Assembly: GCA_935421135.1 (NCBI GenBank)
Contig: OW285197.1
Coordinates: forward strand, 7,748,223-7,812,222
Length of the DNA: 64,000 nt
Origin: Bugulina stolonifera
Lineage: Eukaryota; Bryozoa; Gymnolaemata; Cheilostomatida; Bugulidae
Direction: 5' to 3'
Below are positions 20,421 to 31,154 of this stretch, piece by piece (the stretch's first letter is position 1; each line of letters starts with the position of its first letter). The notes under the pieces were generated by a model that had not been told where the DNA came from, did not search any database, and saw only the letters and a program-made list of their open reading frames with translations. The position numbers and the translations under genes were made by a program.

Positions 20421-21892
20421 TCATTACCTGTGGTCTTTTGTGGACTTCTGAAAGCAATGAATCACCTCAATACAACAAAAATAGAGAATACAAACAAAAC
20501 GATTACTTTAATTGCAGTCAACCAGTGAAACCAAGCTCAATCCAAATACATAGTTTCTACTAGTACCATCTAGATTAAACAGTGACAGGATTCTTCTTAG
20601 CTCTCTGTGAATTTCAATTTGTCACAACCTCACTCTTTGCCTCACTTACTAAACTTGGAAGTAGTTTGCAATAGTAGAGCAATACCTACAACTGTTGAAA
20701 TTCAATACTTATACTATGTGCAAAAACAAATAGTATTCCTACCTATTCTAGAATAAAAATATCAACGTTAGATTAAAATATTTTATATAAAACAATACAA
20801 CAATTGCTATATTATTTACATTAAATATTCGATACAATAATGATCATTAAATATAAATTAATTATCTAATTCCCTGTTCAATTAAAAACGATTTATTTCT
20901 ATTCTATATTTTAATTTTTATTTATTGAATATCGACTCTTGTTCTTGTGACAATCCAGAAAGCAATATATTTATTTATACTTGATGTAGGCGTATTGCTA
21001 CAACAATTATCATCAAAATAATTTATTTTATATAAGATTAATGAAAATATAAATAATTATGGTTATCATTATGATATGATTACCATTTGATTATCTAATT
21101 CTATTGATTCACTTCTAATTCTATTATTTATAATAATATAATCACTATAATAAATAATTATTTATTTTTTTTATATAATGTTTGATTTATTATTTATATG
21201 CTATATTATTGAATGCAGATTCTTTCTCTAGTGATAATCTAACAAATACGAATATTTATGTTATTGTTATATACAACATCATGGATGATCATATTGAATA
21301 AATATTTATTTTTAATTTTTGTATTTTATATTTTATTAGCAAAGTAGGAAAAATACAACTATCTCCGATATTTATCACTCAGTCAAACGTCAAATTCCAA
21401 TAGAGTACAACAATTAACTTTTAAGATTTAGGTTTAGAGCTAAAAAAAACTTTTAGATTCAACTGTTTGGCCACTGTCCTTATCAAAAAGTTTTCATGGC
21501 TCTGCAAACGCATTCGGAAAGCTGAAAATACTAAAGAAAGTGGAACCCATATTCAAGTCCTTTGAAACCATTGATACAATGACTAACTTTGTCAGTAAAG
21601 CAGAAGGATTTATTTGTGTGCAGGTTGCTGGTCCAAGCTACTATAAACTTACTTTGACATTTCGGGATTGACTTAACACGCTATTATCAATCAAACGATC
21701 GCTAGATTAGAGGGAAATTTTACGATCAGCAGTCACTCAGCAACCAGTAAACCTATTTCGATTGCGAAAACTGCCGTGTCTTCAGCAAAACTAGTCAATT
21801 ACCACGAGGGTACACGCCTGCTGACAGTGTACCCACCAAAATTGAGGTGGGTACACGCCGTATACTCCCGTATAACCACAATTCGAACACTG

Positions 21893-21900
21893 GATGCACC
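21893..21900. repeat. hAT target-site duplication GATGCACC (right)
   Basis: Second copy of 19027-19034. Confidence 0.92.
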
Positions 21901-22350
21901 TATTAATTAGACCTCAAAAAATCTTATTTAAATACTGTAGATCATAAAAATTGTATTTGCATAATTGATTTAAATATTATTGCAGATGTACACATTCACA
22001 TGAGCCTTCTAGCGATTCTTCGGGCAGTGCTTTTGGTTTGCTACTAAAATGTACAGTTGGCGATATGTTCTTTTGTAACTCAACTAAAAATAATGGGAAA
22101 CATAATGTGAGTAGGTATCACGTAACCACGTAATTTAAGCCTAATTTACAATGTAGATTGGTACTCTAGATTTGGTTATGCTCAAAATAACACATGGTCA
22201 AAGATGCTTTTAGTCTTCTAGATAATCTGTACAACATGCAATAGTCAAAGACACCCTCAAGACTTTAATAGTGTATTCAAGCGAGGAATTTCTTTTGAGC
22301 AGTCAGAGATTTGTTTCAAATCCATGAAAATACCAGTACCTTTTTGAGAT

Positions 22351-22440
22351 TGGTGAACTGGTGTAGTGGTAGCATGATTTGTTTTGTTCATGGCGCTATG
22401 CGATTAGATGCTATGGAGGCCTCGGGTCAAACCCCAGTCA
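22351..22440 (+). other. tRNA-like segment, probable SINE remnant (M2)
   Basis: A box-like TGGTGTAGTGG (22359-22369) and B box-like GGGTCAAACCCC (22424-22435) about 55 bp apart. The acceptor stem does not pair, so it is not a functional tRNA gene. Confidence 0.4.
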
Positions 22441-23449
22441 GATATTCTTATACAGATTTAAGACAAGTCTCTGATGCTCAGGAATAAATTCCTTGCTTAA
22501 AACTACACCAGTATGTAGAGCGATGGCGAAATCCCCAAATTTCGGATATGTTTGTATATTATATAAAGGGGTTAAGTTGATAGACAGACAAGCTATTGGT
22601 CCTTGACTGGATTCATGTCAGATCTATGCAAAGAGTGAAAGTACCGCATCGATCATTAACCAATCAGTAAAGATCTATTGCATTTGTAAAACATGTCACA
22701 GCATACCCTTGGGAAGATCTACATAGCAACATCGGCTCACTACAAGAAGAAAGAAATCTACATGCATGTTGTTGTGAGACAGACATTCCCGGTAGACATT
22801 AGCCTCCTTGTGCCACTAACACTACCACTACAGTATCTTAACTGTTTCTTTATTTAGGTTTGCATACTTGTATGTACACTTACCCTCGCCTTACATTGTG
22901 CACACATGCCTAATGCTTATCTATATTGTGCCATGTTAACAGTGTTGAATATCATTGTAACTTTTTCAATACTTTATGCAGAATCTACATAATTATCTTA
23001 TAGTTGTTTTTATATAGTTCATTACTAGAGATAAATCATTATGTTCATTTTTCTATATGACTAATTTTAAGAGATTGGCCCTTGTACGTTTTTCCACCAT
23101 CTTGTTGCACAATATTAGTGGCAGTACTCTATCGTATATTTACCGGGAACATAAACCAGAAGCGCAATAGTATATAAAGTGTTTTGAATTATTCATTGTG
23201 AATCAGTTAATGGTTGGACTCCAATAAAAATACATCAATATTGTAGAGCTACACAGAGTCTTCTTTCACAGCAAAGCATATTTCCAGCTCTTGATCCCAT
23301 TGGACTTTGAAGCCAGAACTTTAAAAGGGTTAAGCCACGTGTTTTAAGGTAGCATTAAGACGCACTCAGCTATTTAGTGGCACAATATATTTAGTGCCTA
23401 GATATTTGCTTTTTTACTACTGTAGTTATCCTATGTTTGTGCCTTGCAG

Positions 23450-23644
23450 GCAAAACTTAGAACAACTAGACTACAACACAATGTAGAGGCATATAGAAGA
23501 ACGCAACAATGGCCGCCGTATATAGTGTGGCCAGATGAAATACCAGAACTGCCAATAAAGGCAGCTAATATTATTGTCAGCAAAAGGAAAGCCCAGAAAA
23601 ATTCAAAACGTTGCACAAGTTCTCCTACAGCTTATGTACATTAG
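23450..23644 (+). CDS. Candidate terminal exon, Trp/Pro-rich peptide (M2)
   Basis: Acceptor GTGCCTTGCAG then 64 codons to TAG. The peptide starts AKLRTTRLQHNVEAYRRTQQ, has a WPPYIVWPDEIPELP core and a lysine-rich tail. The M3 copy (45471-45665) is the same. A hydrophobic frame on the other strand overlaps it but lacks splice support. Upstream exons are not identified. No family recognised; a C-terminal exon of a gene or element fragment are both possible. Confidence 0.35.
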   Translation, partial: AKLRTTRLQHNVEAYRRTQQWPPYIVWPDEIPELPIKAANIIVSKRKAQKNSKRCTSSPTAYVH

Positions 23645-23698
23645 TAAATTCCGTGAAGTAATTTACTGTGCGCTACAGTACTCTTTCTATGCAAACAG

Positions 23699-23890
23699 CT
23701 AGAATTCAACAATTTTCTCTATAAGACATAAAGCACCCAGTTGCGTCTTTATACAAAGTTGCATTTGAAGCAGCCCCCTCCTGTTTGGTCGGCCGGCTCT
23801 GAATTCCCTTATGTCCTGTTCTCTGGCCTGTACGTTGCACAACTGTGCCTCAGCTGCCCAACCGGAAAAACCATTTGATTTTGGACATGA
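23699..23890 (-). CDS. Candidate exon convergent to the previous one (M2)
   Basis: A 63-codon frame without its own start (SCPKSNGFSGWAAEAQLCNV near its start, AGRPNRRGLLQMQLC in the middle) runs to TAG in a locally GC-richer stretch. The M3 copy (45720-45911) keeps it; the one difference noticed inside it is synonymous (AAT/AAC). It would end tail-to-tail with the exon at 23450-23644, 55 bp apart. Confidence 0.25.
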   Translation of the reverse strand, partial: SCPKSNGFSGWAAEAQLCNVQAREQDIREFRAGRPNRRGLLQMQLCIKTQLGALCLIEKIVEF

Positions 23891-23994
23891 TTATGTATAC
23901 GTGCAAGCTGTTGCGTGTCTTGATATACACATGTTTTAATTGTACTGAGCAGGCATTAGAACTAGAAAAGTAAACATTTCTGTTCTTTGTAGTA

Positions 23995-24425
23995 CTTCGC
24001 CGCAATTTCCATTAGTCTCTAGTATTTTTCAGTTCCTCGCAGTACTTTTGAGTACTTTGGAGTATTTGTAGTACTTTGCAGTACCTTGCGGCACTTTGCA
24101 AAATCTTGCAGTACTTTATAGTATTCTGTAGTACTCTGCAGTACACTTCAGCACTCTGCAGTACTCATCAGTACTTTTCAGTACCTTGCAGTAATTTTAT
24201 GTACTCCACAGTACATTGCAGTACTTTGAGTACCTTGCAAGACTTTGCAGGATGCTGAAGTACTCTGCAGTACTCTGCAATGCTTTTCAGTCAAAGCCAT
24301 AATTATGGCTATGACTGAAAAGTACTGCAAGATGCTGTAAAGTACTACACAGTACTTTAGAGTATTGCAGAGTACTTCAGAATACTGCAAGCTACTGCAA
24401 AGTACTGCAAAGTACTGCAAAGTTT
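23995..24425. repeat. Palindromic array of GCAGTACTTT-like repeats (M2)
   Basis: Dozens of degenerate ~10-12-bp repeats. From 23995 to ~24280 they read CTTTGCAGTACT-like; from ~24320 to 24425 they read the reverse complement (AGTACTGCAAAG). The switch is at a palindrome: CTTTTCAGTC 24283-24292, GCCATAATTATGGC 24296-24309, GACTGAAAAG 24313-24322. A 45-bp AT palindrome follows at ~24424. Open frames through it are low-complexity artefacts. Confidence 0.85.
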
Positions 24426-24581
24426 CTATTAGTATTATAATAATTATTATTATAATATTATTAGAAATGTGTATTATTAAGTCAATCATGCATTCCTTTT
24501 AAGAAGCCATTGAAGCAAATGTGCAACTGCAAGACATGTGATGTCATCAATTATTGTAACACTTATCTTCAAAAGCTGAAA

Positions 24582-25672
24582 ATGTCGAGCAGCATAAAAT
24601 CTCAGACTTACTGCGTAGAGGAATACGCTAGGAGACTCGTGGGTACACGAACCACGGTAAATATTTAAATAAATAATGTTGCTCCAATTTTGATAATGCT
24701 TTTATTAGAACTTTCTTGAACTACTCTAAAATACAACTGCATCTCAAACAGATGTTGGTAAATCTGTTATTATAACTGGAGTGTGTGTAGTTGCTCAATG
24801 ATAGCTAATAATAGTGGAGACTTTATTATGTACAACCGTTTTACTCTAAACTAACCAATGCTGGCTAGTTTGGAGGAAAATGTTACCAAATCCAATATAC
24901 TAGATTCCTCTACTACATTAAATAGTATCCTTTACCTTCAGATATCACCGGCCGAGCAAGAACTTCGGCGAACATATGCCACTATGGCTAAATCACTTAC
25001 TGATGGTGAGCATGTCATGTTCATTACATTATATGTCTTAAAGCACGATGTAGTAGTTTTCCATGAACTATATCTTTTACTTGCTTTTGACAATGTTGGC
25101 GGCGCTGTTGTCAAAACATTAGTAACAGAATATAAGATTTAACATGATATATACATGCATCTAATGTCGTATTTTGCTTGACCAATCCTTTTACAATTTA
25201 TGTATATGGCTATCAGCATCTGATCGTTAGACCAATGTTGACAATTCTGTTGTCCGGTTTACATGTATATTTGACTAATGCCTATCAAGGAAGACGTATA
25301 ATATTATGACACAGGACGCAACGTTCACGTAAAGTTGAAATACAGGATTGTAGTAATAGAGAGATTATGATTGTAATATTTCTTTGTTCATATACATGTA
25401 GTACATTATATTTGTAGATATAATCACTGAATCTCTAATTCCATATTTTAGAACAACTTGAAATCCTCTCATTCGAGAAGAAAAAAAGGGAGCTTGTCCG
25501 GTGGATCGACACGGTCCACGAGGCGAGGACCTCCCAGAAAGAGGAGGCAAAGCAGTCATGGGCTGCAATGGCTGCTTTTGCTGCTGGAACAGCAGTCGTG
25601 GTGGGAGGAGGTCTCTGGTATTATTTCAGGTATGTTTCTGTATACAAACGAACTGATTCTACAGATAATTGA
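24582..25672 (+). CDS. X gene: small coiled-coil, tail-anchor membrane protein (M2)
   Basis: Three exons: 24582-24656 (ATG, 25 codons), 24942-25005 and 25452-25672 (TGA). Donors GTAAAT, GTGAGC; acceptors CCTTCAG, ATTTTAG; phases 0 and 1. Predicted 119 aa. Residues 1-25 polar (MSSSIKSQTYCVEEYARRLV), 28-80 charged and helical with heptad-like spacing (EQLEILSFEKKKRELVRWID), 84-105 a single hydrophobic helix (AAFAAGTAVVVGGGLWYYF), then a short basic tail. This suggests a coiled coil attached to a membrane by its C-terminus. The M3 copy differs in exon 1 by two synonymous changes (ATA/ATC, TGC/TGT), and exon 3 by a 3-bp in-frame gap, which supports coding. No family recognised; the cell membrane involved is unknown. 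Confidence 0.6.
25393..25400. other. TACATGTA scar in X intron 2 (M2)
   Basis: TTCATA-TACATGTA-GTACATT here; the M3 copy (47371) and both inverted copies have a bare TA at this place. Confidence 0.75.
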
Positions 25673-25733
25673 CTCATGATGTTAATATACTATACCCTTT
25701 GATGCAAACCTAGCAAATTACCACTCACTGTAT

Positions 25734-26069
25734 TCAGGTGCTGTTTATTTCTGCAGATACAGTAGTTATAGTAGCAGAGATAAATTGTCTTTCAGCTGCC
25801 CATATGTTGCCCACTTTGACAGCTTCTCTGATTTTTGACTGTAGATAATACATGGAGAGATACCTCCATCTCTCGCTCTGCCGCCCTGAAGACCACCCCA
25901 CGACTGCCTCTATCTTAACGTTCCAGCCAACCCTCTTTCTGACACCGGACACTCCCTTTATCTCTGCCAACTCACAAAAGAACTGCTCAAGTACAGCTCG
26001 ATTACCCGTATGTGATGTACAGTCTGGCTTAGCTCCAACTTGAAGGTCAGAATCCCAAATACCTCTCAA
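25734..26069 (-). CDS. Candidate exon with repeated RG-x-WDS motif (M2)
   Basis: A minus-strand frame of ~111 codons in a GC-richer patch, kept in M3 (47708-48043). It includes MRGIWDSDLQVGAKPDCT, and just upstream on the same strand a related RGVWDSAYPVRAKPNYK occurs, so there is a short tandem protein-like repeat. A possible donor (GGAG/GTATCTC) lies near 25867. The two M2-M3 differences noted inside are replacements (Val/Leu, Glu/Ala). A plus-strand frame also overlaps. Unrecognised; coding status uncertain. Confidence 0.22.
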   Translation of the reverse strand: MRGIWDSDLQVGAKPDCTSHTGNRAVLEQFFCELAEIKGVSGVRKRVGWNVKIEAVVGWSSGRQSERWRYLSMYYLQSKIREAVKVGNIWAAERQFISATITTVSAEINST

Positions 26070-26943
26070 TGAAGTTTATAATTTGGCTTAGCTCTGACTG
26101 GATAGGCGGAATCCCAGACACCTCTCTCTGCGGCAATCTCTGTCTCTCATCCACCTCCAAGTTGTACACATTCCATCACAGTCAGTTCAAATTCAAGGTA
26201 ACCATAAGCAAGCTTATATTTGTACACAGACTTACTGTATTTACTGTATGTTATATTGGTGAGAAGTACAGTGATCTATAAGACTACCATTGACATCTAC
26301 ATGTACTTTATCAAGTTTGTGATAAACTGAACTTTTCATTACAACAACCATTCTGAAGAGACACTGAACACATCACATAACTTACAAGTAACAGTTTAAT
26401 TCTGCATTCTTCAGATCCACCAATCAAGTTGTTCAAGAGAAGGTGATATCGTAGCATCAACACTCAGTCGCTACCCACAACTGGCCAGCTATTCCTCTAC
26501 CAGTTGATTTCTCTCCTCTTTGCCACTAATAAACTAACAGCACATGCTAATAGCAGACATGAGGTATATACTACTATTGCTTTTTCGATAGATTGAAATG
26601 GTGTAATAGTTAAATTTGCTAAATACTCGCGTTCTACGTTGTACGAGTCTACTGTCCTATCACTAAATACCGAGTGAAATCATTAGTATTACATCTTACC
26701 ATTTCTCTGGAACAGCAGCTGCCTCAATCCCAAGGTTGGACTATCTAGCATTTGTTATTTATAATTATGCTTTTTTCTACTTCCAATGTTAGTTGGCTGT
26801 GTTGAAAAACACAAGAAATAGACCATATGGTTTTAATGTACGCCTACATGTATACAAAGACTTAGTACAAACACTGCTGTAGTACACAGCATGCTCTTAC
26901 TTGTTTGATTCACAGGTCTCTATGACTGGAGATCATCCATCTA

Positions 26944-27737
26944 TCAGGAACCAGCTAGTGATCTCACATGATCTGTAAAAGAAATAACTCTGTAATACAG
27001 CACACCAGCCGTATACGTGATCTGCTACCACGTGGGTGTTTACTGAACGGTTGTTCAGCAGCTGGTAAACACAGCAGCAGAGTATAATGATATAGTCCTA
27101 GCAGCAGAAATTAATCAAATACCTTCCAGTTATGAAATAAGGTATTAATAGATTCAATTTTCAATCGAAATACATGTAGTTATACATGCGCATTGTGTAT
27201 GGGCAATAATATTCCATTTATCCCCCCTATGCTCAAATCATTCATATAGATATTATACATGTAATACAAGCAAATACAATTTGCATGTTTCAATAATTTA
27301 GAACTTACCATGACTGGAGAGAATCTCAAAAGAACCAATACTGATGATTCCAGCTAGTCTGTTCAAAAGACAAAACAACTCTGCTGCATACTTCTAGTGA
27401 TACACGTGACTTGCTATCACGTCATGGATATCACTGTATAATTGTATATCTGGAGTATATAGCAGCAGAGTGATATAGCAGCTACTGCAGTAGCAATGGC
27501 AGCAACAACAATGGCAGCAGTAGCAGTGGCTTTCTGTACGTGCCATGAATGACACATGTGCTCTGACCTGCTCACCAACATCCAGATCATTGCTATCTCT
27601 GCAACAAGCGCACTCTGCAGCCGACGTATCACGGCTAGCATGGCAGTTCCCACACTGACACCAATTGCCTTCACAAGTTTGATTCCCAGCTCTCTCCTTT
27701 GCATCATCTTGCTCTTCTCATTGTGGTTCTGAACCAT
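26944..27737 (-). CDS. Small membrane-protein gene (T gene), copy T4
   Basis: Exon 1 27576-27737 (54 codons), exon 2 27309-27393, exon 3 26944-26972 with TGA; donors GTGAGC and GTAAGT, acceptors CACTAG and TTTTACAG, phases 0 and 1. Predicted 91 aa: MVQNHNEKSKMMQRREL, a hydrophobic helix at ~18-37 (KAIGVSVGTAMLAV), a second hydrophobic stretch at ~43-75 (LVAEIAMIWML, then AAELFCLLNRLAGIISIG) and tail DHVRSLAGS. The start differs from T2/T5 because an 8-bp difference shifts the upstream frame. Exon 2 has an extra in-frame codon (AAG) versus T6. Probably an integral membrane protein; family unknown. Confidence 0.42.
27171..27178. other. TACATGTA scar in T4
   Basis: CGAAA-TACATGTA-GTTATACATG here; all other T copies have CGAAA-TA-GTTATACATG. 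Confidence 0.78.
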
Positions 27738-27827
27738 AGCCTTCCGATGAAGTAACACTTGAATTCATCCAATGGTGAGTTGACAAATTGGTAGCCATTC
27801 CTTGTATGAATATGTTGTTGTTTTGCT

Positions 27828-28447
27828 ATGGCGAAGACAGCTGCTCCGATTACAACCTGTACATTCTTTCTAAAGTCTGAAGTTTTTGAGAATATCAAGC
27901 AATCCCTTTGGTAGTCTATCGCTGAATTATGTAATAAGCGTTAGTATATGTGTTATGTAGTCCTAGTAAGATGCCCAAAAACCAAGAGACACTACTTCTG
28001 TACGAGTAATATGTGTAAATGAACTCACAGTACATGTAGTCATATGACGCTCTAACAGATGTGATAACAATGTAGTCAGTGCAGCGAGTCGCTTTACAAG
28101 GTGACTAGAACATGCATACAGGTACATGTAGGTATTGTTGATACACTGGCGGTAACAGTACTCTTTTCTGTTTGCTGCATGTAAATATCCAATAGGATGT
28201 TCCGGCTGTACTGAAATATTGCAGTAGATACTTGTAAAATATGCGGGAATATTTTGGCTGTATTGAAGAGGTAACGTACAGCACTGACATATTTAAAAAT
28301 TGACATGCACATGCACATGCGATTGTGTTACCATATTTGCATTCTTTTCTACATTATTTTGATGGTTTACAGTTTTCAAAGATTGGAATAAACCAGTTAG
28401 TGATCGTGGCTGGTTTGAAACAGAGTTCCAAGACTTGTGGTCTATGA
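27828..28447 (+). CDS. Candidate S gene (T4 copy), outer exons only
   Basis: First exon candidate starts at 27828 (MAKTAAPITTCTFF), last exon candidate is 28373-28447 (FSKIGINQLVIVAG to TGA, nine bases shorter than other copies but in frame). Middle exons are not resolved; one option ends at GAAGAG/GTAACG near 28270. The start lies about 30 bp from an upstream ATG of the opposite-strand T gene, so one of the two starts may be wrong. Confidence 0.25.
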
Positions 28448-28666
28448 GATATTAGCTTTATACCAGATTGGCATGACTGACTACTTGTACAGAAGAAGCA
28501 GAGCAAGAGCTAAATAATGTGACATCAACATTATCTAGAACAACCAAGGTAAGGTGAAGGTGGTACTTAGTAAATTATTCTACAGTTGTTTAAAGATCGA
28601 TGAATGTCACTTTGTTTATTACTATCAACACTTCTGTGAGGTGACTAGCTTTATCTGCATGTACGC

Positions 28667-31154
28667 TTTAGGAGAAAGTCTGTAAACAGTATACGTATCT
28701 AAACTAGACTCAGCATTTATAGCTTTTAGTGTGAGGCATTTGACCAATATACAAATATAGTCTGTTTATGCTCTACACACAATGACGTGGATATGTGGCT
28801 TACACAGTTGCCAACACCAATAGTCTGTAGTTACTCTAGATATTATAGTGAGAGAGGTGTCGTGCAATAAGCGCTAAGGTATGAATAAGTTGATTTTATT
28901 ATATTATTTGAAAATTCGCAAAACATTGCCAATGTCTACTATATGTGCATGTTTACATACAGAGCTAGGCCGGAAGTTGCCCTAACACAAAAGTAATCCA
29001 TGGCTTTAAAAACTTAGTTTTAGAAAATTAACAAATATAATACTGGTATAAGACACCTAGTTACATGTATGTACTAAAGTATGATATTTTTACCCGTCAC
29101 TGAGAAACTTGGTACCTCCTCTACTCTACTTTCGAGCTTTGGTATTTGCTAACTACTCGCGTTCTACGTTGTACGAGTCTACTGTACTATCACTAAATAC
29201 CGAGTGAAATCCTTAGTATTACATCTTACCTTTTCTCTGGAACAGCAGCTGCCTCAACCCCAGGGTTGGACTATCTAGCATTTGTTATATATGATTATGC
29301 TTTTTTTTATTGCCAATTTTAGTTGGCTGCGTTGAACTACACAAGAAATAGACGATATGACTTTAATGTACTCCTACATGTATACAAAGACTTTGTGCAA
29401 ACACTGCTGTAGTACACGGCATGCTCTTACTTGTTTGATTCACAGGTCTCTATGACTGGAGATCATCCATCTATCAGGAACCAGCTAGTGATCTCACATG
29501 ATCTGTAAAAGAAATAACTCTGTAATACAGCACACCAGCCGTATACGTGATCTGTTACCACGAGGGTGTTTACTGAACAGTCGTTCAGCAGCTGGTAAAC
29601 ACAGCAGCAGAGTATAATAATATAGTCCTAGCAGCAGAAATTAATCAAATACCTTCCAGTTATGAAATAAGGTATTAATAGATTCAATTTTCAATCGAAA
29701 TAGTTATACATGCGCATTGTGTATGCGCAATAATATTCCATTTATCCCCACTATGCTCAAATCATTCATATAGATATTATACATGTAATACAAGCAAGTA
29801 CAATTTGCATGTTTCAATAATTTAGAACTTACCATGACTAGAGAGAATCTCAAAGGAACCAACTGATGATTCCAGCTAGTCTATTCAAAAGACAAAACAA
29901 CTCCGCTGCATACTAGTGATACACGTGACTTGTTATCACATGAATATCACTGTATAATTGTACATCTGGAGTATATAGCAGCAGAGTGATATAGCAGCAG
30001 AGTGATATAGCAGCTACTGCAGTAGCAATGGCAACAACAACAATGGCAGCAGTAGCAGTGGCTTTCTGTACGTGCCATGAATAACACATGTGCTCTGACC
30101 TGCTCACCAACATCCAGATCATTGCTATCTCTGCAACAAGTGAACTCTGCAGCCGGCGTCTCACGGCTAGCATGGCAGTTCCCACACTGACACCAATTGC
30201 CTTCACAAGTTTGATGCCCAGCTCTCTCCTTTGCATCATCTTGCTCTTCTTATCGGTGTACCGTGGTTCTGAACCATAGCTTTCCGATGAAGTAACACTT
30301 GAATCCATTCAATGGTGAGTTGACAAATTGGGAGCCATTCCATGTATGAACATGTTGTTATTTAGCGTTAGTAAATGTGTTATGTAGTCCTCGTAAGATG
30401 CCCAAGAACCAAGAGACACTACTTCTGTACGAGTAATATGTGTAAATGAATTAACAGTACATGTGGTCATATGACGCTCTAACAAGATGTGATAACAATG
30501 CAGTCAGTGCAGCGAGTCACTTTACAAGGTGACTAGAACATGCATACAGGTACATGTAGGCATTGTTGATAGACTGGCGGTAACATACAGTACTCTTTTC
30601 TGTTTGCTGCATGTAAATATCCAATAGGATGATCCGGCTGTACTGAAATATTGCAGTAGATACTTGTAAAATATGCGGGGATATTTTGGCTGTATTGAAG
30701 AGGTAAGGTATAGCACTGACATATTTAAAAATTGACATGCACATGCCCATGCACATGCACATGCACATGCACATGCGATTGTGTTACCATATTTGCATTC
30801 TTTTCTTCATTATTTTGATGGTTTACAGTTTTCAAAGATTGGGAGCGTTGGAATAAACCAATTAGTGATCGTGGCTGGTTTAAAACAGAGTTACAAGACT
30901 TGTGGTCTATGAGATATTAGCTTTATACCAGATCGGCATGACTGACTACTTGTACAGAAGATGCAGAGCAAGAGCTAAATAATGTGACATCAACATTATC
31001 TAGAACAACCAAGGTAAGGTGAAGGTGGTAGTTAGTAAATTATTCTACCGTCGTTTAAAGATCGATGAATGTCACTTTGTTTATTCCTAAAACGCACAGA
31101 TTTGCTGGACTATCAACACCGCTGTGAGGTGACTAGCTTTATCTACATGTACCC
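28667..31154. repeat. T unit, copy T5
   Basis: Closest to T2 by shared indels (8-bp gain in exon 1, 2-bp loss in exon 2, missing S first exon). It keeps the S terminal exon (30829-30912) and ~7 hexamer repeats at 30735. Confidence 0.85.
29850..30308 (-). CDS. T gene, copy T5 (long N-terminus)
   Basis: Exon 1 30108-30308, exon 2 from 29912 with stop at 29850-29852; predicted 87 aa. Nearly the same protein as T2 with changes such as Gly/Ser near residue 10 and Ile/Arg after the first helix. Splice sites unchanged. Confidence 0.4.

Larger units (their letters stand above)
19035..21892. mobile_element. hAT-type DNA element, 2858 bp, non-autonomous or decayed
   Basis: Ends CAGTGTTCGAA and TTCGAACACTG are inverted repeats with the CAG(T/G)G start typical of hAT elements, and the target duplication is a perfect 8 bp. 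A subterminal word GGTGGGTACAC occurs near both ends (19060, 21825 inverted, 21845), as expected for transposase sites. No transposase frame survives; the longest open frames are ~80 codons. The interior is very AT-rich (especially 20760-21350) and includes a 23-bp minisatellite and a tRNA-like segment. Otherwise nothing is recognised. Confidence 0.88.
17911..26613. repeat. X block of M2
   Basis: Aligns with 42255-48587 of M3 at an offset of ~21.97-22.02 kb once the M2-only hAT and M3-only MITE are set aside. It carries the X gene twice in inverted orientation plus several candidate exons. The last ~500 bp before 26613 shows nothing coding. Confidence 0.85.
26614..28666. repeat. T unit, copy T4
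   Basis: Enters the T unit at TTTGCTAAATACTCGCG, directly after X. The same entry point occurs at ~48588 in M3, so the X-T junction is ancestral. Includes intact T and candidate S genes; only two to three hexamer repeats at 28306. Confidence 0.85.

Noticed and set aside
22351..22440. Functional tRNA gene
   Set aside because: A and B box-like words are present but there is no paired acceptor stem, and the B box is mutated in M3.
22523..22612. Short plus frame MAKSPNFGYVCI... with an in-frame 3-bp difference in M3
   Set aside because: Under 30 codons, no splice partner found; one in-frame indel is weak support.
24076..24489. 60-103-codon frames rich in Leu-Gln-Tyr and Cys-Ser-Thr
   Set aside because: Direct translations of the GTACT repeat array on each strand.
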